Shown here one piece after another: positions 8,188 to 15,497 of a stretch of DNA of 64,000 nucleotides (its first letter is position 1; each line of letters starts with the position of its first letter). Location: the NCBI GenBank assembly GCA_035477115.1, contig DATIKW010000039.1, positions 81,522 through 145,521 of the forward strand, given 5' to 3'. The position numbers and the translations under genes are program-made. This DNA is from UBA995 sp035477115 (GTDB lineage: Bacteria > Bacillota > Sulfobacillia > UBA995). The notes beneath the pieces are model-generated. The model was not told where the DNA came from. It worked only from the letters and a program-made list of their open reading frames with translations, and did not search any database.

Positions 8188-9150
8188 TCATCGGTAATCC
8201 CTGCTCCTGTAGTCCAACTGCGCGTTGACCGGCCAGCCGAGTTCCGCCATACGCGGATCGGCGACGAAGGTGGCGCCACCCGTGATGTTGGATGTAGCTA
8301 CCACCACACCCCCGACGAGGTCGGCGGTGCCGCTCATCTCCAGGTGGGAGTGGGGCGCATAGATGCCGCCATAGAACTCGGTGTTGCCGGTGAGATCGAT
8401 GCGGATGGAGATGTTGCCCGGCACCCAGATTACGAGATTGCGCGGGTCGCCGGGAACCCACCCCGATCCGTCCGCGACGATGTTGAGCCGGGCGCCGCCG
8501 GCGATATCGATGTCCGGATCGAGACCGGGGTCGCCCACCACGTAGATGTGCACCGGTCCCCTCAGCACCAGGCGGGCCTGGCTGCGGCCGATGATCGCCG
8601 TGAAGCAGTATATTTTGAGGGTGCCATCGGCGTTGCCCAGGTAGTGCGTTTTGTTCCCTGTGAGATCCAAGACTCCTGTGGGCTGCATCCCCGCTGGAGC
8701 CAGGACCACCGGGTGGCCCCCGCCGCCGGTCGCGGTGAAGGGGTTGGCCTGCAGCACCGATGCGACGATCTGCAGGTGATGGCGCGCCCCGCCCCTCCGG
8801 CCGATGGCCACCACGTGCCGATCCAGGGGATTGGCGCCGTCCGCCCATACCCACACGTCATAGCCGGCGCCCGCCCCCACGCGTTCCGGGCCGGCGCTGA
8901 AAGACGGGGGATCGCCGGGATAGGTCCGGAGGTGCAATCCGGCGGGAGCGAACTTGAGGCGAAACAGGGCCTCATTCACGCCCGACTCCGCCACGTACAG
9001 GGCGGACCCGGCCTCCCGCCACCGATTGGCCGACTGGGCGGTGCCCTGGGCCAGGGCGCCGGCCGTACCCAAACCGATCGTGCCGACCACCGCCACCAAC
9101 AGGGTGACGATCAGGGCCGCGCCCCCCTCGCCGTTGAGCAGCCTGCGCAT
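8188..9150 (-). CDS. PilX-like pilus assembly protein (copy 2)
   Basis: 320 residues, a clear paralogue of the gene at 7063-8028: GGAALIVTLLVAVVGTIGLG at the N-terminus, YVAESGVNEALFRL, DPPSFSAGPERVG, LGNADGT, YAPHSHLEMSGTADLVGGVVV. The ATG at 9150 follows a strong GGGGAGGGAAG site. As in copy 1 the mature +5 residue is not Glu, as known for PilX/GspK-like tip subunits. The duplicated pair with divergent middle regions may form a heteromeric tip or display different binding surfaces (inference). First gene after the terminator at 9226-9262. Confidence 0.75.
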   Translation of the reverse strand: MRRLLNGEGGAALIVTLLVAVVGTIGLGTAGALAQGTAQSANRWREAGSALYVAESGVNEALFRLKFAPAGLHLRTYPGDPPSFSAGPERVGAGAGYDVWVWADGANPLDRHVVAIGRRGGARHHLQIVASVLQANPFTATGGGGHPVVLAPAGMQPTGVLDLTGNKTHYLGNADGTLKIYCFTAIIGRSQARLVLRGPVHIYVVGDPGLDPDIDIAGGARLNIVADGSGWVPGDPRNLVIWVPGNISIRIDLTGNTEFYGGIYAPHSHLEMSGTADLVGGVVVATSNITGGATFVADPRMAELGWPVNAQLDYRSRDYR

Positions 9151-9225
9151 GCTCTTCCCTCCCCGCCTCTGGCATCTCAGAGAAACCAGTTAGAATTCGG
9201 CCTCCTCTCGGTTAATCCTCCTCAA

Positions 9226-9262
9226 CAAAAAAAGAAAATTCACCATCTCCGTACGAAGATGG
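9226..9262 (-). terminator. Rho-independent terminator after the pilMNO-ligase unit
   Basis: On the minus strand a hairpin (CCATCT/AGATGG with a CG-rich inner part) is followed by TGAATTTTCTTTTTTT. It lies 17 bases past the stop of the O-antigen-ligase-like gene and separates it from the pseudopilin genes. Confidence 0.75.
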
Positions 9263-9278
9263 GATTTCTGCGGTCTCT

Positions 9279-11249
9279 CTACCTCGCCTCGTCTCCGGCC
9301 AACAGCCGCGCCAGCCGCGTGGCATCCGCGTGGCCGGGCACGAGTTGCAGCGCTTCCTCAGCGAGGCGGCGCGCGCCTTCGAGGTCGCCGGCCGCCCGGC
9401 GGCCGAGCGCGGCCAGCACCCGCACGTCGGCGAACAGCACATCGGCATGGGCTCGGGCTCCCGGGTGAATCGGCCGCCGGAACTCGGATTCCCGGTCCAG
9501 CACGAACTCGAGTTCCGCTAGTGCGCCCGGTGCGTCGCCCTGGCGCCACTTCAGGGAAGCCAGGTAGTACCGATACTCGGCCCACCACGGAAACAGCTCC
9601 ACCGCCCGGACTAGTTCCTGCCGGGCGCGCCTCCAGTCGCTGGCGTCCGCCGCCTGGGCCCGTTCGGCATACAGCAGGCCGAGTTGATTCCGCACCGGCG
9701 GATTATGGGGATCCAGCCGCACCGCCTGTTGCGACAGCTCGATCGCCCGGTCGAGTCGCCACCGGTCGCCCGTAGACCGCCACCCCAGCAGGTGGGCGTG
9801 AGCCTGGAAGGCCGGGGCCACCGGGTCCAGCGGGTTCAGGCGGCCGGCCGCTTCGAACTGCGCGAGCGCGGTCGAGACGGCGCCTGCTTGCAGTCCCGCC
9901 CGGCCCGCTTCCAGCCGCAGCGAGGCCAGGTAGGGCAGGCCGCTCAGCAAGGCGAGGAACGCGGCGACGGCCAGCATCCAGGGTCGCGGGCGCCCGGGCG
10001 CCAGGGGAGCTGACTGACCCCGGATCACGGCCAGTCCGCCCCAGAACAGCAGCATGACGGCGGGGATTTCCCAGTTGATGTCCACTCCCAGGTGTAACGC
10101 CAGGGCTACCAGGCCGCCGGCCGTCCCGGCCGCCAGTCCGTCCGCCCGGCCGATCCTCCGGCGCAACTCGATGAACACCGCTGCCCCCAGGATCAGGAAA
10201 GCGGCCACCCCCGGCAGTCCCGTCTCCGCCCACCACTGCAGGTAATGGTTGTGGGCGGAGACGCTGAAGAAGGCGGGGTCGGCCTGGTAGGCGGGGAAGA
10301 CCCGGGCGAAGCTCCCCAGCCCGAAGCCGAGCCAGGGCCGGGCGGCGATCATCCGCGCGGCGGTGACCCAGAAGCTGAAGCGGCCGGCCACGCTAGAGGC
10401 CACGACCAATCCCGCTCCGGGGACGGCAACCCCGTCCCGGGCGTGGGCGGGAGCTGCGGGGTCTTCCACCCGGAAGGCCTGAAGGTGATCCACGGTGCGG
10501 CGGGCGACGCCGAGAGCCAGCGCTTCCTCGCGGCGGGCGGCAGGTTGGCCCAGGAGCAGCGTCCCGGCCAGCACCAGGCCGGCAAGGACGGTGACCCCCA
10601 CGAAACCGGCCAGACGCCGCCGGGCGGCCGGGGGCAAGAGCAGGCAAGTCGCGACCAAGCCCGGCACCAGCGTATACTGGGAACCCCGCGACAGGGTGAG
10701 CAGCCAGGACCCGAACAGGATGGCGCCCGCCGGCGCCAGCCACCGCCATCGCCCGCCGCCGGCGGCCACCCCCGCCGCCCCCAGGTAGAGGAACAGCGCG
10801 TGCTGAGCGAAAGCGTTCGGGTACTCGAAGGTGCCCCCCGGCCGGTGAAAGGGCAGAGAGTCGGGACTGACCCAGTAGCTCACCAGGCCGATGATCGCCC
10901 CCAGCACTCCTCCCGCCAGGGCCCATCCCGCCACCCGGAGGCGCCCCGCCGCCGGGACGGCGTGGGCGAGCAGGGCGTACACCAGCAAGTACAGCAGCAG
11001 GTTCAGCACGGCCTCCGCCGTGCCGGCGGGGAACACCGTCCAGAAGAAGGATAGCGCTCCCGCCCCGACCACACCGGCCGCGGCCAGGTCGAGCGGGCGT
11101 ACGGCCACCCGCCCACCCCGTCCCAGCCAGCCGTAGGCGACGAGTGCTCCCAGCACGTAGAAGGCGGTGAGCGGGCCGCGGTCGATCGCTCCCCGCAATA
11201 GCGGAGCGACGAAGTAGAGCAGGCCGAGATACGCGGCGGCCACGGCCAT
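9279..11249 (-). CDS. O-antigen ligase-family membrane protein with C-terminal TPR domain
   Basis: 656 residues. About ten to twelve hydrophobic helices fill residues 1-430. The Wzy_C/O-antigen-ligase signature is present: GGTFEYPNAFAQ, then LTLSRGSQ, and in the large loop GLGSFARVFPAYQ and SVSAHNHYLQWWAETGLPG (conserved His). Residues 440-656 are TPR-like repeats (for example AIELSQQAVRLDPHNPPVRNQLGLLYAERA). This family attaches lipid-linked glycans to lipid A, teichoic-type polymers or, in pilus loci, to pilin. Its place one base after pilO suggests pilin glycosylation, but this is inference; a polymer ligase or polymerase for a cell-surface glycan is the alternative. Confidence 0.85.
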   Translation of the reverse strand: MAVAAAYLGLLYFVAPLLRGAIDRGPLTAFYVLGALVAYGWLGRGGRVAVRPLDLAAAGVVGAGALSFFWTVFPAGTAEAVLNLLLYLLVYALLAHAVPAAGRLRVAGWALAGGVLGAIIGLVSYWVSPDSLPFHRPGGTFEYPNAFAQHALFLYLGAAGVAAGGGRWRWLAPAGAILFGSWLLTLSRGSQYTLVPGLVATCLLLPPAARRRLAGFVGVTVLAGLVLAGTLLLGQPAARREEALALGVARRTVDHLQAFRVEDPAAPAHARDGVAVPGAGLVVASSVAGRFSFWVTAARMIAARPWLGFGLGSFARVFPAYQADPAFFSVSAHNHYLQWWAETGLPGVAAFLILGAAVFIELRRRIGRADGLAAGTAGGLVALALHLGVDINWEIPAVMLLFWGGLAVIRGQSAPLAPGRPRPWMLAVAAFLALLSGLPYLASLRLEAGRAGLQAGAVSTALAQFEAAGRLNPLDPVAPAFQAHAHLLGWRSTGDRWRLDRAIELSQQAVRLDPHNPPVRNQLGLLYAERAQAADASDWRRARQELVRAVELFPWWAEYRYYLASLKWRQGDAPGALAELEFVLDRESEFRRPIHPGARAHADVLFADVRVLAALGRRAAGDLEGARRLAEEALQLVPGHADATRLARLLAGDEAR

Positions 11250-11250
11250 C

Positions 11251-11877
11251 TCAGGGCGATGGCGGCAGGAAAGGGTTGACCCGCCCGGGCCGCCTGGCGA
11301 ATACCAGGTCTTCGAGGTCCTCGACGGTGGGCGCCGTCCGCTCGTCGACGAACAGGTACACTACATAGTGGGCCACCACCCGTCCCGGCGGCGGCTCCTC
11401 CAAGGCTTCCACCCGCAGCCCGCCCACCAGGACCAGCCGCTCCAGTTCCTCGACCAGCTCCAGGAATCGGGCCTGGCCGGGGAAGGGCCCCTCAACTCGG
11501 AAGTGGATGGGGTAGCGCACGTACTGCTCCACCGGTTCTCCGGGGGCGAAGTCCAACTCCATCACGCGCACCCCGGCCTGGCGCTGGGCGCGGTCGAGGT
11601 ACTGGAGCAGTTCGGCGACGCGGGGGGCCACGGGGATCTGTGCTTCCAGCTCGGCGGCCAGGGCCTGGATTTCGGCTACCGCCGCTTCGAGCTGGGGAAT
11701 CTCCTCCACCACCGCCCGGTCGCGCGCCAGCCGATCCTCCTCCTGCTGGAGTTCCTGTTGCAGTCCCCCAAGCCGGCGTACGGCCGGCTCATAGGCGAGC
11801 AGGTAATAGCCGACGGCCAAGGCCACGATGGCCAGGCCGATCAAGATCGCACGGCTGCGGCTGTCGAGCCGGGGCAA
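11251..11877 (-). CDS. pilO: Type IV pilus inner-membrane platform protein PilO
   Basis: 208 residues. One transmembrane helix (residues about 12-30), then a coiled coil (LGGLQQELQQEEDRLARD), then a ferredoxin-like domain containing YPIHFRVEGPFPGQARFLELVEEL, the typical PilO pattern. It pairs with PilN in the pilus platform and links PilM to the pilus machine. The start is taken as TTG at 11877, since GGAGGTGG lies 7 bases before it; a GTG at 11886 falls inside the ribosome site. Directly follows pilN by a short gap. Confidence 0.85.
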   Translation of the reverse strand: MPRLDSRSRAILIGLAIVALAVGYYLLAYEPAVRRLGGLQQELQQEEDRLARDRAVVEEIPQLEAAVAEIQALAAELEAQIPVAPRVAELLQYLDRAQRQAGVRVMELDFAPGEPVEQYVRYPIHFRVEGPFPGQARFLELVEELERLVLVGGLRVEALEEPPPGRVVAHYVVYLFVDERTAPTVEDLEDLVFARRPGRVNPFLPPSP

Positions 11878-11889
11878 GACCGCCACCTC

Positions 11890-12408
11890 CTATCGGATGT
11901 GCGCCCGGACCTCGAAATCGTACAAGCCTTCCTCATCCCGGGCGTACCTGGCCCGGGCGCGGGACAGCAACGCCGATCGGTCGAGGCCCGCCATCAACTG
12001 GGCGATCGGTTCGAGGTGGGCGGTCGAGCCGGTAAGCACCAACTCACCCGGCTCCACGAATTCGATGCGGGCGAGCTGTAGATTCGGGGGGGTGAGGGCC
12101 GCCAGTTCCCGCAAGATCGCCGCCCAGCGCCGCGCGATCACGCCGGCCAGGAAGTCCCGCTTGTGTTCCATCACCTGGCGCCGGGCGATCAAGGCATCCC
12201 GCTGCTCGAGCTTCGGCCGGAGCAGGGTTTGCTCGTGGCGGACCCGCTCGGTCTCGCGGTACACGGCCGCGATCTCCTGGGCGGTGACATAGTGCTCAAA
12301 ACCGGCGGTCCCCGCCGCCGCGACCAGTGCCACCGCCAGCGCCACCAGGCGCCAGTCGATGACCCGTTGCCGTTTCACCCATCCGGGCAGCAGGTTGACC
12401 CGAGTCAC
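11890..12408 (-). CDS. pilN: Type IV pilus assembly protein PilN
   Basis: 172 residues. It starts with a short cytoplasmic stretch MTRVNLLPGWVKRQR, whose INLLP-like motif is the PilM-binding peptide of PilN. One transmembrane helix (residues about 19-38), a coiled coil and a ferredoxin-like C-terminal domain (LARIEFVEPGELVLTGSTAH) follow. GTG start at 12408 with GAGGGTGAG just upstream, three bases past the pilM stop. Although PilM here is itself membrane-anchored, the conserved NLLP peptide suggests the normal PilM-PilN contact is kept. Confidence 0.88.
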   Translation of the reverse strand: MTRVNLLPGWVKRQRVIDWRLVALAVALVAAAGTAGFEHYVTAQEIAAVYRETERVRHEQTLLRPKLEQRDALIARRQVMEHKRDFLAGVIARRWAAILRELAALTPPNLQLARIEFVEPGELVLTGSTAHLEPIAQLMAGLDRSALLSRARARYARDEEGLYDFEVRAHIR

Positions 12409-12411
12409 CGC

Positions 12412-14607
12412 TCACCCTCCCTCGCGCAACGCCAGCCCGAGCGCGCCGGTAAACTGGGGGCCGAAAGCGTCGCGCCGGTCGCCGAGTCGCGGATTCATCT
12501 CGAGTTCCTGCAGCGGGTTGAGCGGGGTGACCTTCAACTCCGGCTCTTCCTCGCGCATGCCGAGCGCCAGCGTCAGGTAATCGGTCAAAGCCTCGGCCAG
12601 TCCCTTGAGCCCCGCGCCGCCCCCGGCGAGATGGATGTGCCGGATCTCCGCCCGCTCATGGCGCACGAGATAGAACTCGATGGAGCGCCTGATCTCAAGG
12701 AGGAGTTCATCGAGCAGCGGTTGCAGGAACCGCGCCGCGGCGGTGTCGGGCAACACGCCCAACTCCCGTTTGGTCGCCTCGGCGGCGGCCATATCCTGTC
12801 CGAGACCCTCGGCGATGGCGGCGGTGAAGTCGTTGCCGCCAACGTTGATCGTACGATTGAAAGCGGGGACGCCCTCCCGGAACACGCTGAGCCTGGTCCC
12901 GGATGCGCCGAGGTCGACCAGCATCACGCTCGAGTCGTCTGACCGTTTCGGATGGTGGCCGTTGGCCCCCAACACGCGGCTGACCGCCAGCGCGTCGATG
13001 TCGATCGCGACCGGGAAGAGGGAGGCTGCGCGCATCGTCTCCAGCAAACCCTGCACCAGCTTGCGCTGAGTGCCGACCAGCATCACCCGCATCGGCGGCG
13101 GGCCGGCCTCCCCCGCTTCCGCCGGAGCGTCGCCCAGGATACTGAAGTCGCTGATCGCCTCATCGGGGGGGATGGGGATGTGCTGCTCCGCCTCCCACCG
13201 CAGCGTCTCCCGCAGTTCCCGCTCGCTCATCCGCGGGAACTGAACTTGCCGCAAGATGACGCCGGGCCCGCCGACGACCGTCACCACCCGCCGCCCGCGC
13301 ACCCCGCTCTCCCGCATCAGCCGGCGGACGGCGCCGGCGACCTCGACCGGCTTGGCGATCGCCCCTTCGCTCACCGCCGCCCGCGGCGTCGGCGCAGCGC
13401 CGAAAGCGATGACCATCGCTCCCCGGCGGGTGCCGCGTACCTGCACCAGCTTGATGTGGGCGGTCCCGATGTCCAGGCCCACCCCCACCTTCCCCGGCCG
13501 CAGCAGCCGCAGGGGCGCGGCCGCCGCGCGGGCGTCCCGGTTCACGGCCGGGGCGGTTCGCGGCTCGCGGGCTACCGGCAGAGCAGACGGGGCGGCGGCA
13601 GGTAATGCCGCCGCCCCGTCTGCTCTGGGAGGCCCCTCCGGGGCCGGCGGCATCGCCTCGGCGAGCGGCCGCTCGTCCGGCTCGTGCGCCGGCGCCGGCT
13701 GCTCCCCGGCCGTCAAGGGCGGCTTGGCCTTCGGGACCGGCGGCTGCCGCCGACGAGGCGGGGCCGGTTCGACGGCGGGGGCGTCCCGCAACAAGTCGAT
13801 GTCCTCGGAACGGCGTGCCCGCGGACGGGCGACGGCCGCCGCGGTGCGTGGCTCGCCGTCACGCGGACTCCGCCGCCGCGACCGGACCACCCGGACGGCT
13901 GACGCGAGGAGCGCCACCGCCCCCAGCCCCGCAAACCCGGCGAAACGATAGGGGGCACCGGCGAAGTACCATTGCAACTCCAGGTAGACTGCCCCGCCGA
14001 TCAGGAGCGTGCTGGCGAGGAGGATGCTCAGGGCAGCCAGGAACTCCTCCAGCGCGCTGGAGCGCCGGCCCCTTCCCGGGGCAGCGGCGGGTCCGCGGGC
14101 GTCTCGGCCGGCGGCCGGCGGCAGAGCCGGCAGGTCGTCCAGCAGCGCCGGCGGGATCGAGGGACGGGGTGGCGGGAAGAATTCCCGGCCGGCGTCCGGG
14201 GGGAGAGCCGCGGGTGAGTCCCGCAGGAGTTCCCGGAGAATGGAGAGTTCGCCCGGAGCGACCGCAGGCCCGATGTCGGGGATGGGTTCGGCCGGCTCGG
14301 CGTCGGGGCCGGGTTCGGCCGGCTCGACCCGCGCGGCCGGCTTACCGCCGGAGATGAGCAGGGCGCGCCGCATCAGCAGCAACCCGCCCACCGCGAGCAG
14401 CGCCAGTCCGCCATACTGCAACTCCTGGGGGGTGATCCCCCCCAGCCGGAAGGCCAGGGCCGGAACCAGCCCCAGGCCCAGCAGGATCGTGCCCGCCAGC
14501 AGGACGGCTATCGCCGGCCAGGCCGCGGGTGGCGGAGGAGGCGGGGGGGGAGGCGGCTTGACCTTGCGGGTCTTGCGTTCCGGCAGGGGCAAGGGCTCGG
14601 GCGCCAT
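12412..14607 (-). CDS. pilM: PilM with a ~370-residue membrane-anchored N-terminal extension
   Basis: 731 residues, about twice the usual PilM. Residues 371-731 are a complete actin-like PilM: VGLDIGTAHIKLVQV (phosphate 1), VMLVDLGASGTRLSV (phosphate 2), LAGGGAGLKGLAE (adenosine) and a C-terminal GLALREGG. Residues 1-370 are not part of any PilM I know: a Lys/Arg and poly-Pro start, helix pairs at about 29-53 and 63-83, an acidic Pro-rich linker, another helix pair at about 187-210 and 221-241, then a 130-residue Pro/Ala/Arg linker. PilM is normally cytoplasmic and recruited by PilN. The ATG at 14607 has GGAGGATGAG upstream. A perfect inverted repeat lies within the linker coding sequence at 13579-13627. 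Confidence 0.85.
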   Translation of the reverse strand: MAPEPLPLPERKTRKVKPPPPPPPPPPAAWPAIAVLLAGTILLGLGLVPALAFRLGGITPQELQYGGLALLAVGGLLLMRRALLISGGKPAARVEPAEPGPDAEPAEPIPDIGPAVAPGELSILRELLRDSPAALPPDAGREFFPPPRPSIPPALLDDLPALPPAAGRDARGPAAAPGRGRRSSALEEFLAALSILLASTLLIGGAVYLELQWYFAGAPYRFAGFAGLGAVALLASAVRVVRSRRRSPRDGEPRTAAAVARPRARRSEDIDLLRDAPAVEPAPPRRRQPPVPKAKPPLTAGEQPAPAHEPDERPLAEAMPPAPEGPPRADGAAALPAAAPSALPVAREPRTAPAVNRDARAAAAPLRLLRPGKVGVGLDIGTAHIKLVQVRGTRRGAMVIAFGAAPTPRAAVSEGAIAKPVEVAGAVRRLMRESGVRGRRVVTVVGGPGVILRQVQFPRMSERELRETLRWEAEQHIPIPPDEAISDFSILGDAPAEAGEAGPPPMRVMLVGTQRKLVQGLLETMRAASLFPVAIDIDALAVSRVLGANGHHPKRSDDSSVMLVDLGASGTRLSVFREGVPAFNRTINVGGNDFTAAIAEGLGQDMAAAEATKRELGVLPDTAAARFLQPLLDELLLEIRRSIEFYLVRHERAEIRHIHLAGGGAGLKGLAEALTDYLTLALGMREEEPELKVTPLNPLQELEMNPRLGDRRDAFGPQFTGALGLALREGG
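13579..13627. repeat. Perfect 22-bp inverted repeat inside pilM
   Basis: The left arm is 13579-13600 (CAGAGCAGACGGGGCGG then CGGCA), a five-base loop GGTAA at 13601-13605, and the right arm 13606-13627 is its exact reverse complement. It encodes the linker RADGAAALPAAAPSAL in pilM and brings in codons rare nearby (TTA, AGA, TCT). It may be a small inserted palindrome or a folding element in the mRNA between the membrane half and the actin-like half. Confidence 0.95.
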
Positions 14608-14680
14608 GCTCTGCTCATCCTCCGGCTGGTCCGTTGCTCTCTTCCCTCAACTGCGTTCTACGTTCTACGGCAAAGCCCGG

Positions 14681-14690
14681 CTTCCTGCCG
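14681..14690 (-). promoter_or_regulatory. CGGCAGGAA motif upstream of pilM
   Basis: On the minus strand TTTATTTTCGGCAGGAAG lies about 75 bases before the pilM ATG, just after the terminator of the pilin gene. TAGAAC follows 14 bases later, the same spacing as at the copy near 59813 (TAGAAA). Member of a recurring upstream motif; function unknown. Confidence 0.5.
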
Positions 14691-14691
14691 A

Positions 14692-14726
14692 AAATAAAGA
14701 GGAGGGACCCCGGAAGGGGGTCCCCA
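14692..14726 (-). terminator. Rho-independent terminator after the major pilin gene
   Basis: On the minus strand GGGACCCC-CTTCC-GGGGTCCC is followed by TCCTCTTTATTTT. The eight-base GC stem starts 13 bases past the pilin stop. It would let the pilin be made at a higher level than the pilMNO genes downstream. Confidence 0.85.
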
Positions 14727-14738
14727 TCAGGCACGCCG

Positions 14739-15299
14739 TCAGTCATAGGTCAGGTCGGTGCGGGTGGGTCTCAGGGTGAGGCCGGTGATGGCTGTTAGCG
14801 GGCTGCCTGTAGGGATCGTCATTGGGTCCCCGAACGCATAGCCCCGATGGAGGGGATCCAGCCCCGCCGGCAGGGCCGGCCGCTCGCCGGTGCCGCCCCA
14901 GGTCCAGTTGGTAAGGGCTATGTCGCCCGGCGGATTGGTCGGGTTGCCGATGGCATACTGGCTCAGGTTGTGGATGTCGTTAGCGGCGTCCCAGCGCACG
15001 GCATAGAAATAGATGTGGCCGTGGGCGTTGGTGAAGAGGAAGTCGCTCTTCACGTAAACGCCCCGCAAGGCCCCTAGATGGGTGGGGAACACCCCGTGGT
15101 CGAAGAAGTAGCGTTCGAGTCCGCTGACGATCACGCGGATGTCGGCTACCGCCCTGCTCTCGCGGGCCCGCTCGATGGCCCCCAGCACCCGGGGGATGGC
15201 GACCGCAGCCAGGATGCCCAGGATGACCACCACCACCAGCAGCTCAATGAGGGTGAAACCTCGCTCTTGGCGGGAAGTTCTGCGCAACTGCCTCAGCAT
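14739..15299 (-). CDS. Major type IV pilin / GspG-like pilin
   Basis: 186 residues. The leader MLRQLRRTSRQERG precedes FTLIELLVVVVILGILAAVA, a textbook class III prepilin site with Glu at +5; the IPRVLGAIERARESRAVADI segment resembles GspG/PilA-type proteins. The C-terminal region has YAIGNPTNPPGD and LTNWTWGGTGERP loops. The start ATG at 15299 follows GGAGGAGGTG; in-frame codons further upstream run into the promoter at 15406-15434. A promoter in front and a terminator behind make it a separate transcription unit, in keeping with the most abundant pilus subunit. No cysteine pair is seen at the C-terminus. Confidence 0.88.
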   Translation of the reverse strand: MLRQLRRTSRQERGFTLIELLVVVVILGILAAVAIPRVLGAIERARESRAVADIRVIVSGLERYFFDHGVFPTHLGALRGVYVKSDFLFTNAHGHIYFYAVRWDAANDIHNLSQYAIGNPTNPPGDIALTNWTWGGTGERPALPAGLDPLHRGYAFGDPMTIPTGSPLTAITGLTLRPTRTDLTYD

Positions 15300-15405
15300 A
15301 ATTTTCACCTCCTCCTGTAATGTCGCTTCGCTAATTCCCGCCTGCTGCTGAAGCGCCCGGCCGGCGCTGGGCCGGACGCCCTGCGTTCTCTGTGAATACC
15401 AGGTC

Positions 15406-15434
15406 AGGTTATCATCCGCCTCCCGGGATGTCAA
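15406..15434 (-). promoter_or_regulatory. Sigma-A type promoter for the pilin gene
   Basis: On the minus strand TTGACA (15434-15429), a 17-base spacer and TAACCT (15411-15406) preceded by TGA, an extended -10. It lies about 107 bases upstream of the pilin ATG and gives a leader of roughly 100 bases. Confidence 0.75.
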
Positions 15435-15497
15435 TGCTCTGGGGGGAAATTTCCTGAGGTCCTGGCGGAAAGCCGATGGGAACGCGGCCGGCAGCCT

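Noticed and set aside
8053..9468. Long plus-strand open frame opposite the PilX-like genes
   Set aside because: It is antisense to two recognised pseudopilin genes; its protein is rich in Arg, Gly, His and Pro with no known motif. Long shadow frames are expected in DNA this GC-rich.
14681..14690. CGGCAGGAA read as a sigma-54 (-24/-12) site
   Set aside because: The GG and following GC are not 10 bases apart in any copy, so the spacing rule fails.
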